Assembly: GCF_000622405.1 (NCBI RefSeq)
Contig: NZ_JASF01000005.1
Span: 620,001 to 684,000, forward strand
From: Sulfitobacter donghicola DSW-25 = KCTC 12864 = JCM 14565
GTDB taxonomy: Bacteria; Pseudomonadota; Alphaproteobacteria; Rhodobacterales; Rhodobacteraceae
Direction: 5' to 3'
DNA length: 64,000 nt
Part shown: piece by piece, positions 8,940-16,787 of the stretch
How positions within the stretch are numbered: position 1 is the stretch's first letter
Layout: each line of letters starts with the position of its first letter
The notes under the pieces: generated by a model
Databases searched by the model: none
Told to the model about the DNA's origin: nothing
The model's input: the letters and a program-made list of their open reading frames with translations, nothing else
Program-made: the position numbers and the translations under genes

Positions 8940-9703
8940 TGCGCGCGCTTTTCCTTGCTTGGGCGATCATGTGTGTCGCTGCCCTGCCCGCCACCTCCGA
9001 AGAGATTGTGCTGGGCCTCAGCAGTGACACTGTTTCCATCAATACCAATTTTGACGGCTCAGAGATTTTGATCTTTGGTGCCGTAAAACGTGAAAACCCA
9101 TTCCCGTCCGAGCCGCGCTTACAGGTGATCGTCACCGTTTCCGGCCCGTCTGAATCCAAAACTGTGCGCCGCAAGGAAAAACGCTTTGGCATTTGGGTGA
9201 ATACCGATGCGGTCGAAATCGACCGCGCGCCGAGCTTTTATGCAGTCTCAACCAGCGCGCCTCTCGGCCAATCGCTCAGCGAAACCGAAGACGTACGCCA
9301 CAGCATCTCCATTCCCCGCGCGATCCGCTCGATCGACGCGCCGGACCATGTGAGCAATAGCGAAACCTTCACCGATGCGCTGATCCGGATCAAAATGAAA
9401 TCCGACCAATACCAACTGAACGAAGGAACCGTCAGCGTTGACGAGCAAACCTTGTTTCGCACTTCGGTCGCCCTGCCTGCGGCCTTGACCGAGGGGGATT
9501 ATAAGACGCGTATTTTCCTGACGCGCGGGGGCGCAGTTGTGTCTCAGTATGAAACCAGCATCTATGTGCGAAAGGTTGGCCTAGAACGCTGGCTATTTAC
9601 CCTAAGCCGGGAACGAGCGTTCCTTTACGGCCTCATGTCGCTGGCGATTGCCATTGCGGCTGGTTGGGGTGCGTCGGCTGTGTTTGGCCTGCTGCGCCGC
9701 TAA
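8939..9703 (+). CDS. TIGR02186-family membrane-anchored periplasmic protein
   Basis: A 254-residue protein with a cleavable signal peptide (to about ATSEE), a periplasmic beta-rich body and one C-terminal transmembrane helix near residues 222-248 (GLMSLAIAIAAGWGASAVFGLL). It matches what I know of TIGR02186, a family repeatedly found beside TauE/SafE permeases in alphaproteobacteria. Its start overlaps the permease stop by one base (TAATG), which supports a shared role, possibly as an accessory subunit. The biochemical function is unknown. Its 3' end overlaps the convergent SDR gene by 4 bp. Confidence 0.8.
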   Translation: MRALFLAWAIMCVAALPATSEEIVLGLSSDTVSINTNFDGSEILIFGAVKRENPFPSEPRLQVIVTVSGPSESKTVRRKEKRFGIWVNTDAVEIDRAPSFYAVSTSAPLGQSLSETEDVRHSISIPRAIRSIDAPDHVSNSETFTDALIRIKMKSDQYQLNEGTVSVDEQTLFRTSVALPAALTEGDYKTRIFLTRGGAVVSQYETSIYVRKVGLERWLFTLSRERAFLYGLMSLAIAIAAGWGASAVFGLLRR

Positions 9704-10404
9704 CCACGCCCAAGGTAGGGCATCTTTGTCGCCATCACCGTCATAAATGGAATATTCGCGCCCAGCGGCAGCTGCGCCATATGTAAAACCGATGCCGCAG
9801 CATGGCCCACATCCATCGTATGCATATCAGGGTTACCCGCCTTTAGCCCCGTCACAATGGCGCTTTCTGCATTGCCGATGTCAATCTGGCCAGCCGTAAT
9901 ATCAAACGGGCGCCCATCCAGCGCCAGCGATTTTGTCAGCCCCGTAATCGCATGTTTGGTCGTCGTATAACAAACCGAGTTTTCACGCGGGGTATGCGCA
10001 GAAATCGAGCCGTTATTGATGATCCGCCCCCCGCGCCCATGTTGGCGCATATTTCCAAAGGCCAATCGCGCCGCGATGAACATCCCGTTCAGGTTCACGC
10101 CCATAACCTGCAGCCAATCCTCCAACGCGACTTCGTCAATCGGTTTGGAGGGGCCGAACATACCTGCGTTATTGAACAGGGCATCAACTTCGCCAAATTG
10201 GGAAAACGCGTCTTCCATGGCTTTGGCATCTGTAACATCAGCGGGCAATGCGACGGCATTGGGCTGGCCCTCTGCGATCTCTTCCAGCAGTTCACGCCGC
10301 CGCGCAACCAGCCCCACACGCCAGCCGTTTTGCAAAAACAACTCCGCCGCTGCACAACCAATCCCCGAACTGGCACCAGTGATGATAATCGATTTCACGG
10401 TCAT
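9700..10404 (-). CDS. Short-chain dehydrogenase/reductase (SDR)
   Basis: A 234-residue classical SDR. The cofactor motif TGASSGIG is at residues 9-16, then NNAGMFG, then the catalytic Ser in NNGSISAHT and YTTTK with the Tyr-Lys pair. Substrate and direction of oxidation are unknown. Its start overlaps the stop of the RecD-like gene by 4 bp (ATGA), so it is the distal gene of that unit. It converges on the TIGR02186 gene with a 4-bp overlap. Confidence 0.88.
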   Translation of the reverse strand: MTVKSIIITGASSGIGCAAAELFLQNGWRVGLVARRRELLEEIAEGQPNAVALPADVTDAKAMEDAFSQFGEVDALFNNAGMFGPSKPIDEVALEDWLQVMGVNLNGMFIAARLAFGNMRQHGRGGRIINNGSISAHTPRENSVCYTTTKHAITGLTKSLALDGRPFDITAGQIDIGNAESAIVTGLKAGNPDMHTMDVGHAAASVLHMAQLPLGANIPFMTVMATKMPYLGRG

Positions 10405-11930
10405 TCCTCCTGCATCGCATCAAGGGTCAGCGCCGCCGCAGGGGCCGCGCGCAAATCATCCACGTTCAAAGGATAGGATGGCGTCGCCAATCGGTTGCGC
10501 ACAACCCAGATCAGGCGATCCTGCGCGCGGGTGATCGCCACATAGGCCAGCCGCTTCCACAGAGGCTGCCCCGCCTCCATACGGCCCATACGGGCGGCTG
10601 CGTATAGATCAGGAGCAAAGACCTGCACCGTGTCCCATTGGCTCCCCTGTGCCTTGTGGATGGTCACCGCCGCCCCATGAAGGAAGGTCGCCCCCATACG
10701 AGCAGCAAAGGGGATGAACGGCTCTTCCTCATCCGGTTTTTCGATTTTAACGATGCTCGCCGCGCTCACCTGCGGGTCTTCGGCACCCATCACATGCAGC
10801 CGCGAAAACCCCGGTTTGCGGCCAGCGCCTAGATACACAACCTGCGCACCCTTAATCAGGCCGCGCGCTTCTAGATCGAGGCGCTTTTTACGGTGCTTCA
10901 GCGGCAGTTCAATACCGTCACAAATCAGCGGCTCACCTTCCAGCAGCGCATCCTCTGGCGCGCCATGCACGCGGCGAAATGCGTTGATCAAACGGATGCG
11001 CGTGGCGTTACGCCACACAAGAACAGGCGATCGCGCCATCAGGTCCACCTCAACGCGCTGCCCCCAAACCACGCGCTCATCCTTTTTAGAGGCCTCTTCT
11101 ACCATCCGCTCGAAGCGTTCAAAATCTACGTCAGGGTCGGCTAATGCATGGGCCAGATCAAGGATCGGGTTGTCCGCTTCCTGCCTGAAAATCCGGTTCA
11201 GGTTCATCACCCGCTTTTCAGGCAGTTTTTCAAAAACCATCGTTCCTGATTGCCCGACAGGCGCCAACTGCGCAGGGTCACCAAACAGCAAAAGCGTTGG
11301 AAAAATCTCTTTCAAATCCGCGAATTGCTTGTCATCCAACATCGAGGATTCATCCACAAAGCCAATATCCAGCGGCTCTTCGCGGCGCTTCCACCCCGTG
11401 ATGAAATCACTTCCCCTTAGGCCAGCAGCCGCCAGCGCCCCGGGAATGGATTTATTACCCTCATAGAACAAAGCAGCCCGATCCAGCGCGACCTCGGTAA
11501 TGCCCTCAATTTCGGGGCGCTCCCCATTGCCCGCCAACCATTCGGCGATCCGTTCATATTCTGGATCATAGACCGGCGTGTACAAGATACGGTGGATTGT
11601 GGTCGCTGGGACGCCGCGCAGGCGCAAAACGCTTGCCGCTTTGTTCGTCGGCGCAAGGATCGCCAGCGTCCGCTTGTCTTTGCGCTTTTTGCTTTCATAA
11701 TCGCCAGAGATAACCTCAACGCCCGCCTCTTCCAAAGCGCGGTAAAGTTCGGCCAGCAACAATGTCTTGCCCGACCCCGCCTTGCCGGTCACGGCCATCA
11801 CCTGCGATTTGTCACCCTTGGGCGGTAAAAGAAGCGCATTATCAAGGTTAATCCCCGCCGTTTCCAACATACTGGTAACGGCGTCATGGGCGGCGGCCTG
11901 ATCGTCTGAATAAATGAGGTCTGTGGTCAT
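10401..11930 (-). CDS. RecD-like ATP-dependent DNA helicase (superfamily 1B)
   Basis: A 509-residue ATPase with Walker A GKAGSGKT (49-56), a Walker B-type block DIGFVDESSML, LFGDPAQLAPVG (motif III) and, at the C-terminus, TIHKAQGSQWDTV and YVAITRAQDRLIWV, the UvrD_C_2 motifs V-VI. It lacks the N-terminal extensions of RecD2 and the RecBC partners are not nearby, so it is a stand-alone RecD-like helicase or exodeoxyribonuclease-V-alpha-like protein. It lies 42 bp downstream of luxI and is translationally coupled to the SDR gene. Its role in DNA repair is inferred from the family only. Confidence 0.87.
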   Translation of the reverse strand: MTTDLIYSDDQAAAHDAVTSMLETAGINLDNALLLPPKGDKSQVMAVTGKAGSGKTLLLAELYRALEEAGVEVISGDYESKKRKDKRTLAILAPTNKAASVLRLRGVPATTIHRILYTPVYDPEYERIAEWLAGNGERPEIEGITEVALDRAALFYEGNKSIPGALAAAGLRGSDFITGWKRREEPLDIGFVDESSMLDDKQFADLKEIFPTLLLFGDPAQLAPVGQSGTMVFEKLPEKRVMNLNRIFRQEADNPILDLAHALADPDVDFERFERMVEEASKKDERVVWGQRVEVDLMARSPVLVWRNATRIRLINAFRRVHGAPEDALLEGEPLICDGIELPLKHRKKRLDLEARGLIKGAQVVYLGAGRKPGFSRLHVMGAEDPQVSAASIVKIEKPDEEEPFIPFAARMGATFLHGAAVTIHKAQGSQWDTVQVFAPDLYAAARMGRMEAGQPLWKRLAYVAITRAQDRLIWVVRNRLATPSYPLNVDDLRAAPAAALTLDAMQEE

Positions 11931-11972
11931 GGACGGACATTAGGCCCATGACCGCTAAGGTGCCAGTGCTGT

Positions 11973-12608
11973 TCAGGCGGTTGCTGCGAATTCAATCATT
12001 GAATCACTCCCAAACGAGCGTTCAAACCACGCGCGGCTCTGCGCTAGGGAAATGCCAGCACGGGCCGCGACGCGTTCTTGCGCCTCTGCTTCAAACTCCC
12101 ACAGCCCAACGCTGATTTGTTCGCGCCCTTCGCCAATACTGCCCAGCACCTCGGGGGAAGAGCCAACACGGCTGTAAATCCGCACCATCCGTGCGTCGAA
12201 CACACCCACAAAATGCTGCACGCCAAAACCATTCATCAACTCGCCGCCGCCCAACATCAAGGCGGCAGCGACGTTCGGCCCTTGGCCCGGCGCCATACAA
12301 AAACGGGTGCATTCCCAAATATTTGGGCTACAGATCGGGGAAGACGTCAAATGGCTGAAATGATCATTCACCATGACAGGGCCTGTCGTCGGCAAAAAGC
12401 GGGTCGAGCCCCCGTGCCCCCCTTCCGCAGTTTCCCAAATGACATAAAGCGGGTTCATCGCGTCATATTCATCACGCTCGCGCCCGTGTTCATCCACCGA
12501 AACATCCCACCCAAGGCGGGTTTTGAATTGGTCTGCCCGATGCGCAAACATCTCCTCGGCTAAACGTGGAAATTTGTCTAGTTGATCAGCATAAACATAA
12601 CGTAGCAT
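11973..12608 (-). CDS. luxI: Acyl-homoserine-lactone synthase, LuxI family
   Basis: A 211-residue autoinducer synthase. The residues that define LuxI proteins are in place: Arg24, Phe28, Trp34, Asp46, Asp49, Arg70 in GSTR, Phe84, and Glu99/Arg102 in the WECTRF block. The enzyme joins S-adenosylmethionine and an acyl-ACP or acyl-CoA to make an N-acyl-homoserine lactone. The acyl chain cannot be predicted here. GGGGAG is correctly placed before the ATG. luxR lies 110 bp upstream on the same strand, and the gap contains a small dyad that could be its lux-type box. Confidence 0.95.
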   Translation of the reverse strand: MLRYVYADQLDKFPRLAEEMFAHRADQFKTRLGWDVSVDEHGRERDEYDAMNPLYVIWETAEGGHGGSTRFLPTTGPVMVNDHFSHLTSSPICSPNIWECTRFCMAPGQGPNVAAALMLGGGELMNGFGVQHFVGVFDARMVRIYSRVGSSPEVLGSIGEGREQISVGLWEFEAEAQERVAARAGISLAQSRAWFERSFGSDSMIEFAATA

Positions 12609-12678
12609 TTGATAGCTCCCCGTAGCATCCGATTGATGCCAAAGATGTAGCCCAAGCTTGGTTAACCACCGTCAAATA

Positions 12679-12690
12679 TAGCGTTCGCTA
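12679..12690 (-). promoter_or_regulatory. Dyad in the luxR-luxI gap, possible lux-type box
   Basis: TAGCG-TT-CGCTA is a perfect 5-bp inverted repeat around 2 bp, 71-82 bp upstream of the luxI start codon. This is the right place for a LuxR-type operator, but it is shorter than the usual 18-20-bp lux box. The assignment is tentative. Confidence 0.3.
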
Positions 12691-12718
12691 GATCCAATTT
12701 TACGCAACAACCACATCA

Positions 12719-13441
12719 TCACACCACGATCAGGCCACGGCTCAGGGCGCGCGCAACGGCATGGGTCGTATTCAATGCGCCCAATTTAAACCGAGCACTT
12801 TCAATATAAACGCGCAATGTATGTTCTGAAATCGCCAACGAATTTGCCACCTGCGCACGGCTATAGCCGATCGCCAAAAGGGTCATGGCATCCACTTCGC
12901 GCGGCGAAAGCGGTTGTGGTTGCTCAGGCTGACGCCCTGGTTCAAACTCCAACGCCTTTTCGTTAAAATAATGCGCGATCAGGATCAAATCGCGGCGGTT
13001 GTCCTGCGTGAACTTGGCCCATTCATCGTCTTCACAACTGTGGTTGACCGTGAACATGGCAAACTGCCCATTTGGCCCACGGATCGGGATCGAAAAACCC
13101 TGATTTCCAACGCCATACTCTGCTGAAACCTTCAGGAACTCTCGTGCAGCCTTGCTAGACCACTCCAACCTTTTCCAATCGACGGGATGGAACCGCTGGA
13201 AACAGCCCTGAACAACCGGATCGATCCTTAGATAGTTTTCCTCGATGTACTTTTGTTGCCACGCGTCAGAGTAGGTTCCACACCCGTATTGGTCACCGTT
13301 TGAGTCCACCCAATGGTAGACCAGATGATCAATCGCATAGTATTCTTTTAGCGCCTCCGAGACGCCCTGCATCCCTTCAAGCGTGCCCACCTGTTCCAAG
13401 TCGGACAGGATGCTTTCCAATTTCGTGTGTTTCCCCAGCAT
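12719..13441 (-). CDS. luxR: LuxR-family autoinducer-responsive transcription regulator
   Basis: A 240-residue regulator with an N-terminal Autoind_bind domain (residues about 15-165). It includes YHWVDSNGDQYG, the NYLRIDPVV block with the conserved Asp-Pro, DWKRLEW, and GFSIPIRGPNGQ. The C-terminal GerE/LuxR helix-turn-helix runs about 177-238 (LSPREVDAMTLLAIGYS through EHTLRVYIESARFKLG). It should bind the lactone made by the adjacent LuxI and control target promoters, probably including luxI. Its ATG lies inside the preceding small gene, which overlaps it by 65 bp in another frame, suggesting coupled translation. Confidence 0.95.
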   Translation of the reverse strand: MLGKHTKLESILSDLEQVGTLEGMQGVSEALKEYYAIDHLVYHWVDSNGDQYGCGTYSDAWQQKYIEENYLRIDPVVQGCFQRFHPVDWKRLEWSSKAAREFLKVSAEYGVGNQGFSIPIRGPNGQFAMFTVNHSCEDDEWAKFTQDNRRDLILIAHYFNEKALEFEPGRQPEQPQPLSPREVDAMTLLAIGYSRAQVANSLAISEHTLRVYIESARFKLGALNTTHAVARALSRGLIVV

Positions 13442-13595
13442 GTCCGCGTCTTGCAGACCTCTCGTCCCTTGAGGCGAACTCGGCCGCAGCTATCAACGCG
13501 GTATCGTCAAGCTGTTCTGCTAGCAGCGGCAGATCATTCGCTTGGGCGAAACTACGTAAATCGGCAAGAACGTCTATAATCCAATCACTTCTCAT
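13377..13595 (-). CDS. Small protein encoded upstream of and overlapping luxR
   Basis: A 72-residue frame starting MRSDWIIDVLADLRSFAQ, with GAGAGGG well placed before the ATG at 13595. The first 45 residues are regular and helical (LRSFAQANDLPLLAEQLDDTALIAAAEF). The last part runs 65 bp into luxR in a different frame and is Arg/Gly/His-rich, as expected for a tail constrained by an overlapping gene. I believe similar short proteins precede luxR genes in other roseobacters, but that is memory, not a search. Function is unknown. Its position suggests it is made with LuxR and could modulate it or set its translation. Confidence 0.65.
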   Translation of the reverse strand: MRSDWIIDVLADLRSFAQANDLPLLAEQLDDTALIAAAEFASRDERSARRGHAGETHEIGKHPVRLGTGGHA

Positions 13596-13617
13596 CCCGA
13601 TTTTCCCTCTCAAATAG

Positions 13618-13632
13618 TTAACAAACCGTTAA
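13618..13632 (-). promoter_or_regulatory. CtrA-type box upstream of the small gene and luxR
   Basis: TTAA-N7-TTAA (TTAACAAACCGTTAA) is the full CtrA recognition pattern and begins 23 bp before the start codon of the small luxR-linked gene. CtrA is the alphaproteobacterial response regulator that, in several roseobacters, is linked to quorum sensing and motility. Binding here is inferred from the motif. Confidence 0.5.
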
Positions 13633-13680
13633 TAAAAGCATAGCACGGCATGGTTCCGTCGCGATATTCACGTATTTCCA

Positions 13681-13698
13681 CTCCCCAGAAATGGGGAG
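13681..13698 (-). promoter_or_regulatory. 18-bp inverted repeat in the luxR promoter region
   Basis: CTCCCC-AGAAAT-GGGGAG is a perfect 6-bp inverted repeat over 18 bp, 86-103 bp upstream of the small luxR-linked gene. Its length and symmetry match LuxR-family operators, so autoregulation is possible. It could also be a structural hairpin. No T-tract follows on either strand. Confidence 0.4.
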
Positions 13699-13751
13699 GG
13701 CCGAATTTGCAAGCTATTGATCCTACTAAACCGGCCCCGAAACGAAAAACA

Positions 13752-13780
13752 GCCCGCGAACCATCTAGTGATTCGCGGGC
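13752..13780 (-). terminator. Rho-independent terminator of ccrA
   Basis: GCCCGCGAA and TTCGCGGGC form a perfect 9-bp stem with an 11-nt loop. On the minus strand it is followed by TGTTTTTCGTTT. It sits 30 bp past the ccrA stop codon and separates ccrA from the luxR unit. Confidence 0.8.
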
Positions 13781-13809
13781 CATCAGATAGGACAAAGCCT
13801 AGGAAAAGG

Positions 13810-15090
13810 TTACTTGCGGGCCTCCAAAGCATCCTCAAGCGTGCGCAAACCTGTCTTTGGCGCCTGCACCAAAACAGACATGTTGCCTGGCTTGTGCTCG
13901 TTGCGCAGCATCTTCATGTGCGCTTCTGGCAGATCGTTCCACGCGAATACTTCAGACATGCACGGATCCAGACGACGTTCGATCATCAGCTTGTTCGCCG
14001 CTGACGCCTGCTTGAGATGGGCAAAGTGTGACCCCTGCAAACGCTTCTGGTGCATCCACATATAGCGCACGTCAAAGGTACAGTTGAAACCAGAGGTCCC
14101 CGCACAGATCACAACCATGCCGCCCTTTTTCACAACTAGGCTAGAAACAGGGAAGGTGCTTTCGCCTGGGTGTTCAAACACCATATCGACGCTCACGCCT
14201 TTGCCTGTGATGTCCCAGATCGCCTTGCCGAACTTACGCGCAGCTTTCAGCCACGTGTTATATTCAGGCGTGTTCACTGTGGGCAGCTGGCCCCAGCAAT
14301 CAAAGTCTTTGCGGTTCAGAACGCCCTTGGCGCCCAGACCCATCACAAAATCACGCTTGCTCTCGTCCGAGATAACGCCAATCGCGTTTGCACCCGCTGT
14401 GTTGATCAACTGGATCGCATAAGAGCCCAGACCACCGGACGCACCCCAAACCAGAACGTTCTGGCCTGGCTTCAGATCGTGTGGCTCATGGCCGAACAAC
14501 ATGCGGTAAGCAGTGGCAAGCGTCAGCGTGTAACAAGCGCTTTCTTCCCAAGTCAGGTGCTTGGGGCGCGGCATCAACTGCTGGCTTTGAACCCGTGTGA
14601 ACTGGCTAAAGGACCCATCAGGTGTCTCATAACCCCAGATGCGCTGGGACGGAGAGTACATCGGATCGCCACCGTTACACTCTTCATCATCACCGTCATC
14701 TTGGTTGCAATGGATGACAACTTCGTCGCCCACTTTCCAGCGCGTCACACGATCACCAACGGCCCATACGATACCCGAAGCATCGGAACCCGCGATGTGG
14801 TAGGGCTGCTTGTGGCCATCAAAAGGGCTGATCGGCTGACCAAGAGCCGCCCAAACACCGTTATAGTTCACACCAGCGGCCATCACGAGAACCAAAACAT
14901 CTTGGCTGTCTAGCTTTGGAATATCGACAACCTCTTCCAGCATCGCCTTATCCGGCTCGCCGTGACGCTCTTGGCGAATAGCCCAAGAATACATTTTCTT
15001 TGGGACATAGCCCATTGGGGGCATTTCGCCCATTTCATACAGGTCCTTCTCAGGTGCCTCGTAGTGCGCGATTGTCGTCTCTTGTGCCAT
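13810..15090 (-). CDS. ccrA: Crotonyl-CoA carboxylase/reductase
   Basis: A 426-residue member of the medium-chain dehydrogenase/reductase superfamily. It shows the Ccr features GAVNYNGVWAALG-type block (AAGVNYNGVWAALG), the NADPH site GASGGLGSYAIQL and MVFEHPGESTFPVSSLVVKKGG. It reductively carboxylates crotonyl-CoA to ethylmalonyl-CoA, the defining step of the ethylmalonyl-CoA pathway for acetyl-CoA assimilation. The ATG at 15090 is chosen because AGGAGG lies 4 bases upstream, although the frame is open to 15171. ecm, the next-but-one pathway enzyme, lies upstream beyond the plsB-like gene and is transcribed divergently. Confidence 0.95.
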   Translation of the reverse strand: MAQETTIAHYEAPEKDLYEMGEMPPMGYVPKKMYSWAIRQERHGEPDKAMLEEVVDIPKLDSQDVLVLVMAAGVNYNGVWAALGQPISPFDGHKQPYHIAGSDASGIVWAVGDRVTRWKVGDEVVIHCNQDDGDDEECNGGDPMYSPSQRIWGYETPDGSFSQFTRVQSQQLMPRPKHLTWEESACYTLTLATAYRMLFGHEPHDLKPGQNVLVWGASGGLGSYAIQLINTAGANAIGVISDESKRDFVMGLGAKGVLNRKDFDCWGQLPTVNTPEYNTWLKAARKFGKAIWDITGKGVSVDMVFEHPGESTFPVSSLVVKKGGMVVICAGTSGFNCTFDVRYMWMHQKRLQGSHFAHLKQASAANKLMIERRLDPCMSEVFAWNDLPEAHMKMLRNEHKPGNMSVLVQAPKTGLRTLEDALEARK

Positions 15091-15260
15091 GTTACCTCCT
15101 GCGAAATTACAAAGTGCCGCAGTGCAGAATCGCGGCGTCCTCAAGAGTGAGTAAGCATCGCTGCGCAACATTGCAACCTATTGAGAGGTATTTTTGTAAT
15201 TTTATGACCCAGCAGATGCAGAAAACCCAATGCGGCCGCAGCATTCACAGTGCAAAAGAC

Positions 15261-16649
15261 CTATTCCAAGAAATGCGCAATCGAATTGGCATAAAATTCA
15301 ACAGCCTTTTCCTGACCAGAATCAATGCGCCATTCTCCCTCCACCAAATCAATCACCCCGTGTTGCTTCATATGACGACAGGCCCGAGCGACCTCAGACG
15401 AAATGTCGTCCAGCTCCAATGCGACGCTCTGGGATGGAATTTGTGAAATCAGCTGGCTCACCTCAGCCTCCAGCGCCATCACACTCAGCGCGCCCCGCCG
15501 CGCCAAGGCTGTCGCCACCAGTGGCACCCCCAGAACCGGCATCACGGCTTCGATCCTCGACATCAGCTCGGCTGACAGCCCTTCAATATCACTTGTGTCG
15601 CGATAACTGCGCAGGCTGACAGGATCGCCAAAGGCAACAGCAGCCGTGCCAAACCGTGTGTCGTGCCCCCGCAAACGCTGCCAGAATTTGCGCAGGATAA
15701 ATACCACCGCAACAGAGATACGCGCCCCAAACCGGCGATCCCCACGGGCATGCGCCGCCATCAGCACACGATCTTCCAAAACGCGGTCATAGTTAATTGC
15801 CACGGGAACAAACACCAGGTCTCGGCCACCGTCAGGATCAAACCCGTCCACCAAATAGCTCAGCAAGCCGACTTTGGGCTTTTGCAACCGCCCTGTCAGG
15901 CTCAACCCGCCTTCGGGGTAAAACGCCTGCGTATCCCCGCCAGAGGTCGCCATCTGCACATAGCGGGACAAAACCTTGCGATAAAGCGCCCCACCCGATC
16001 GGCGGCGGATAAAATACGCCCCCCACAGCCTGATCAGCGACGACAGCGGCCAAACCCGCGCCCATTCCCCCACCGCATAGCTCAGGGTCGAGGTTTTGGA
16101 AGCCAGATAAGTGACCAGCACATAATCCATATTGCTGCGATGGTTCATCACAAACACCGCAGTCGCGTTTTCGGGAATTGCCCCAAACACCTCATCGTTT
16201 TGGGGCGCCGTGCGGATTCGGTAAACCGATTCCGCCAAAATCTTGGCCACCCGCATCGCAAAACTGAAATAGGCAAAAGCAGAAAAGCTGGGCACGATCT
16301 CGCGCGCATATTCCTGCGCTTTCTGAAACGCTACGTTTTCCGGCACGTTATTCTTTTCCGCATAGATCACGATTTCGCGCGATACTTCGGGATCATAGAT
16401 CAACCGCTGGATCATGTCGTATCGCCGCGCCAACTTGAACGGCTGTATCGGCCGCTTGAGACGTTTGTTCAGCCGCGTCACCGCCCGCTCAAAACGTCGG
16501 CGAAAAAACCACCGTACAGAGGGCAGCAAAAAATGGCTGAGCGCCGTCACCGCGGCGAACAGCAATATCAGGACAAAAAGCCAAAGGGGAAGTTGCACAG
16601 TCTGCGTCATCCGCAGCACATTTGCAGTGTCAGCGCCCAAGGACAACAT
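15261..16649 (-). CDS. PlsB-like glycerol-3-phosphate 1-O-acyltransferase
   Basis: A 462-residue protein with an N-terminal membrane anchor (about 18-44) and a GPAT/PlsB-type acyltransferase domain. Block I is NHRSNMDYV with His170-x4-Asp175, block II is GAYFIRRRSGG, block III is FYPEGGLSLTGR and block IV is VFVPVAINYDRV. The family esterifies glycerol-3-phosphate at sn-1 to start phospholipid synthesis. It is shorter than E. coli PlsB (about 800 residues), but similar short forms exist in Rhodobacteraceae. It lies between ccrA and the divergent ecm. The start is uncertain: ATG 16649 is used, and ATG 16610 (MTQTVQLPLW) is an alternative. Confidence 0.82.
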   Translation of the reverse strand: MLSLGADTANVLRMTQTVQLPLWLFVLILLFAAVTALSHFLLPSVRWFFRRRFERAVTRLNKRLKRPIQPFKLARRYDMIQRLIYDPEVSREIVIYAEKNNVPENVAFQKAQEYAREIVPSFSAFAYFSFAMRVAKILAESVYRIRTAPQNDEVFGAIPENATAVFVMNHRSNMDYVLVTYLASKTSTLSYAVGEWARVWPLSSLIRLWGAYFIRRRSGGALYRKVLSRYVQMATSGGDTQAFYPEGGLSLTGRLQKPKVGLLSYLVDGFDPDGGRDLVFVPVAINYDRVLEDRVLMAAHARGDRRFGARISVAVVFILRKFWQRLRGHDTRFGTAAVAFGDPVSLRSYRDTSDIEGLSAELMSRIEAVMPVLGVPLVATALARRGALSVMALEAEVSQLISQIPSQSVALELDDISSEVARACRHMKQHGVIDLVEGEWRIDSGQEKAVEFYANSIAHFLE

Positions 16650-16711
16650 CTAACTCAACCGCCAAGAGGGACATCAGGCCAAGTTAAATTTAGATGCCGC
16701 AACGCAGCGAA

Positions 16712-16739
16712 TTGACAGTTGCCGAAAGTTTCTTATACC
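16712..16739 (+). promoter_or_regulatory. Probable sigma-70 promoter of ecm
   Basis: TTGACA at 16712-16717 and TATACC at 16734-16739 are separated by 16 bp and lie about 50 bp before the ecm start codon. Both elements are close to consensus. Confidence 0.5.
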
Positions 16740-16787
16740 TACCAACTAACGCAATAATATTGCCAACCCGATTCAGAGAGGCCCCAG

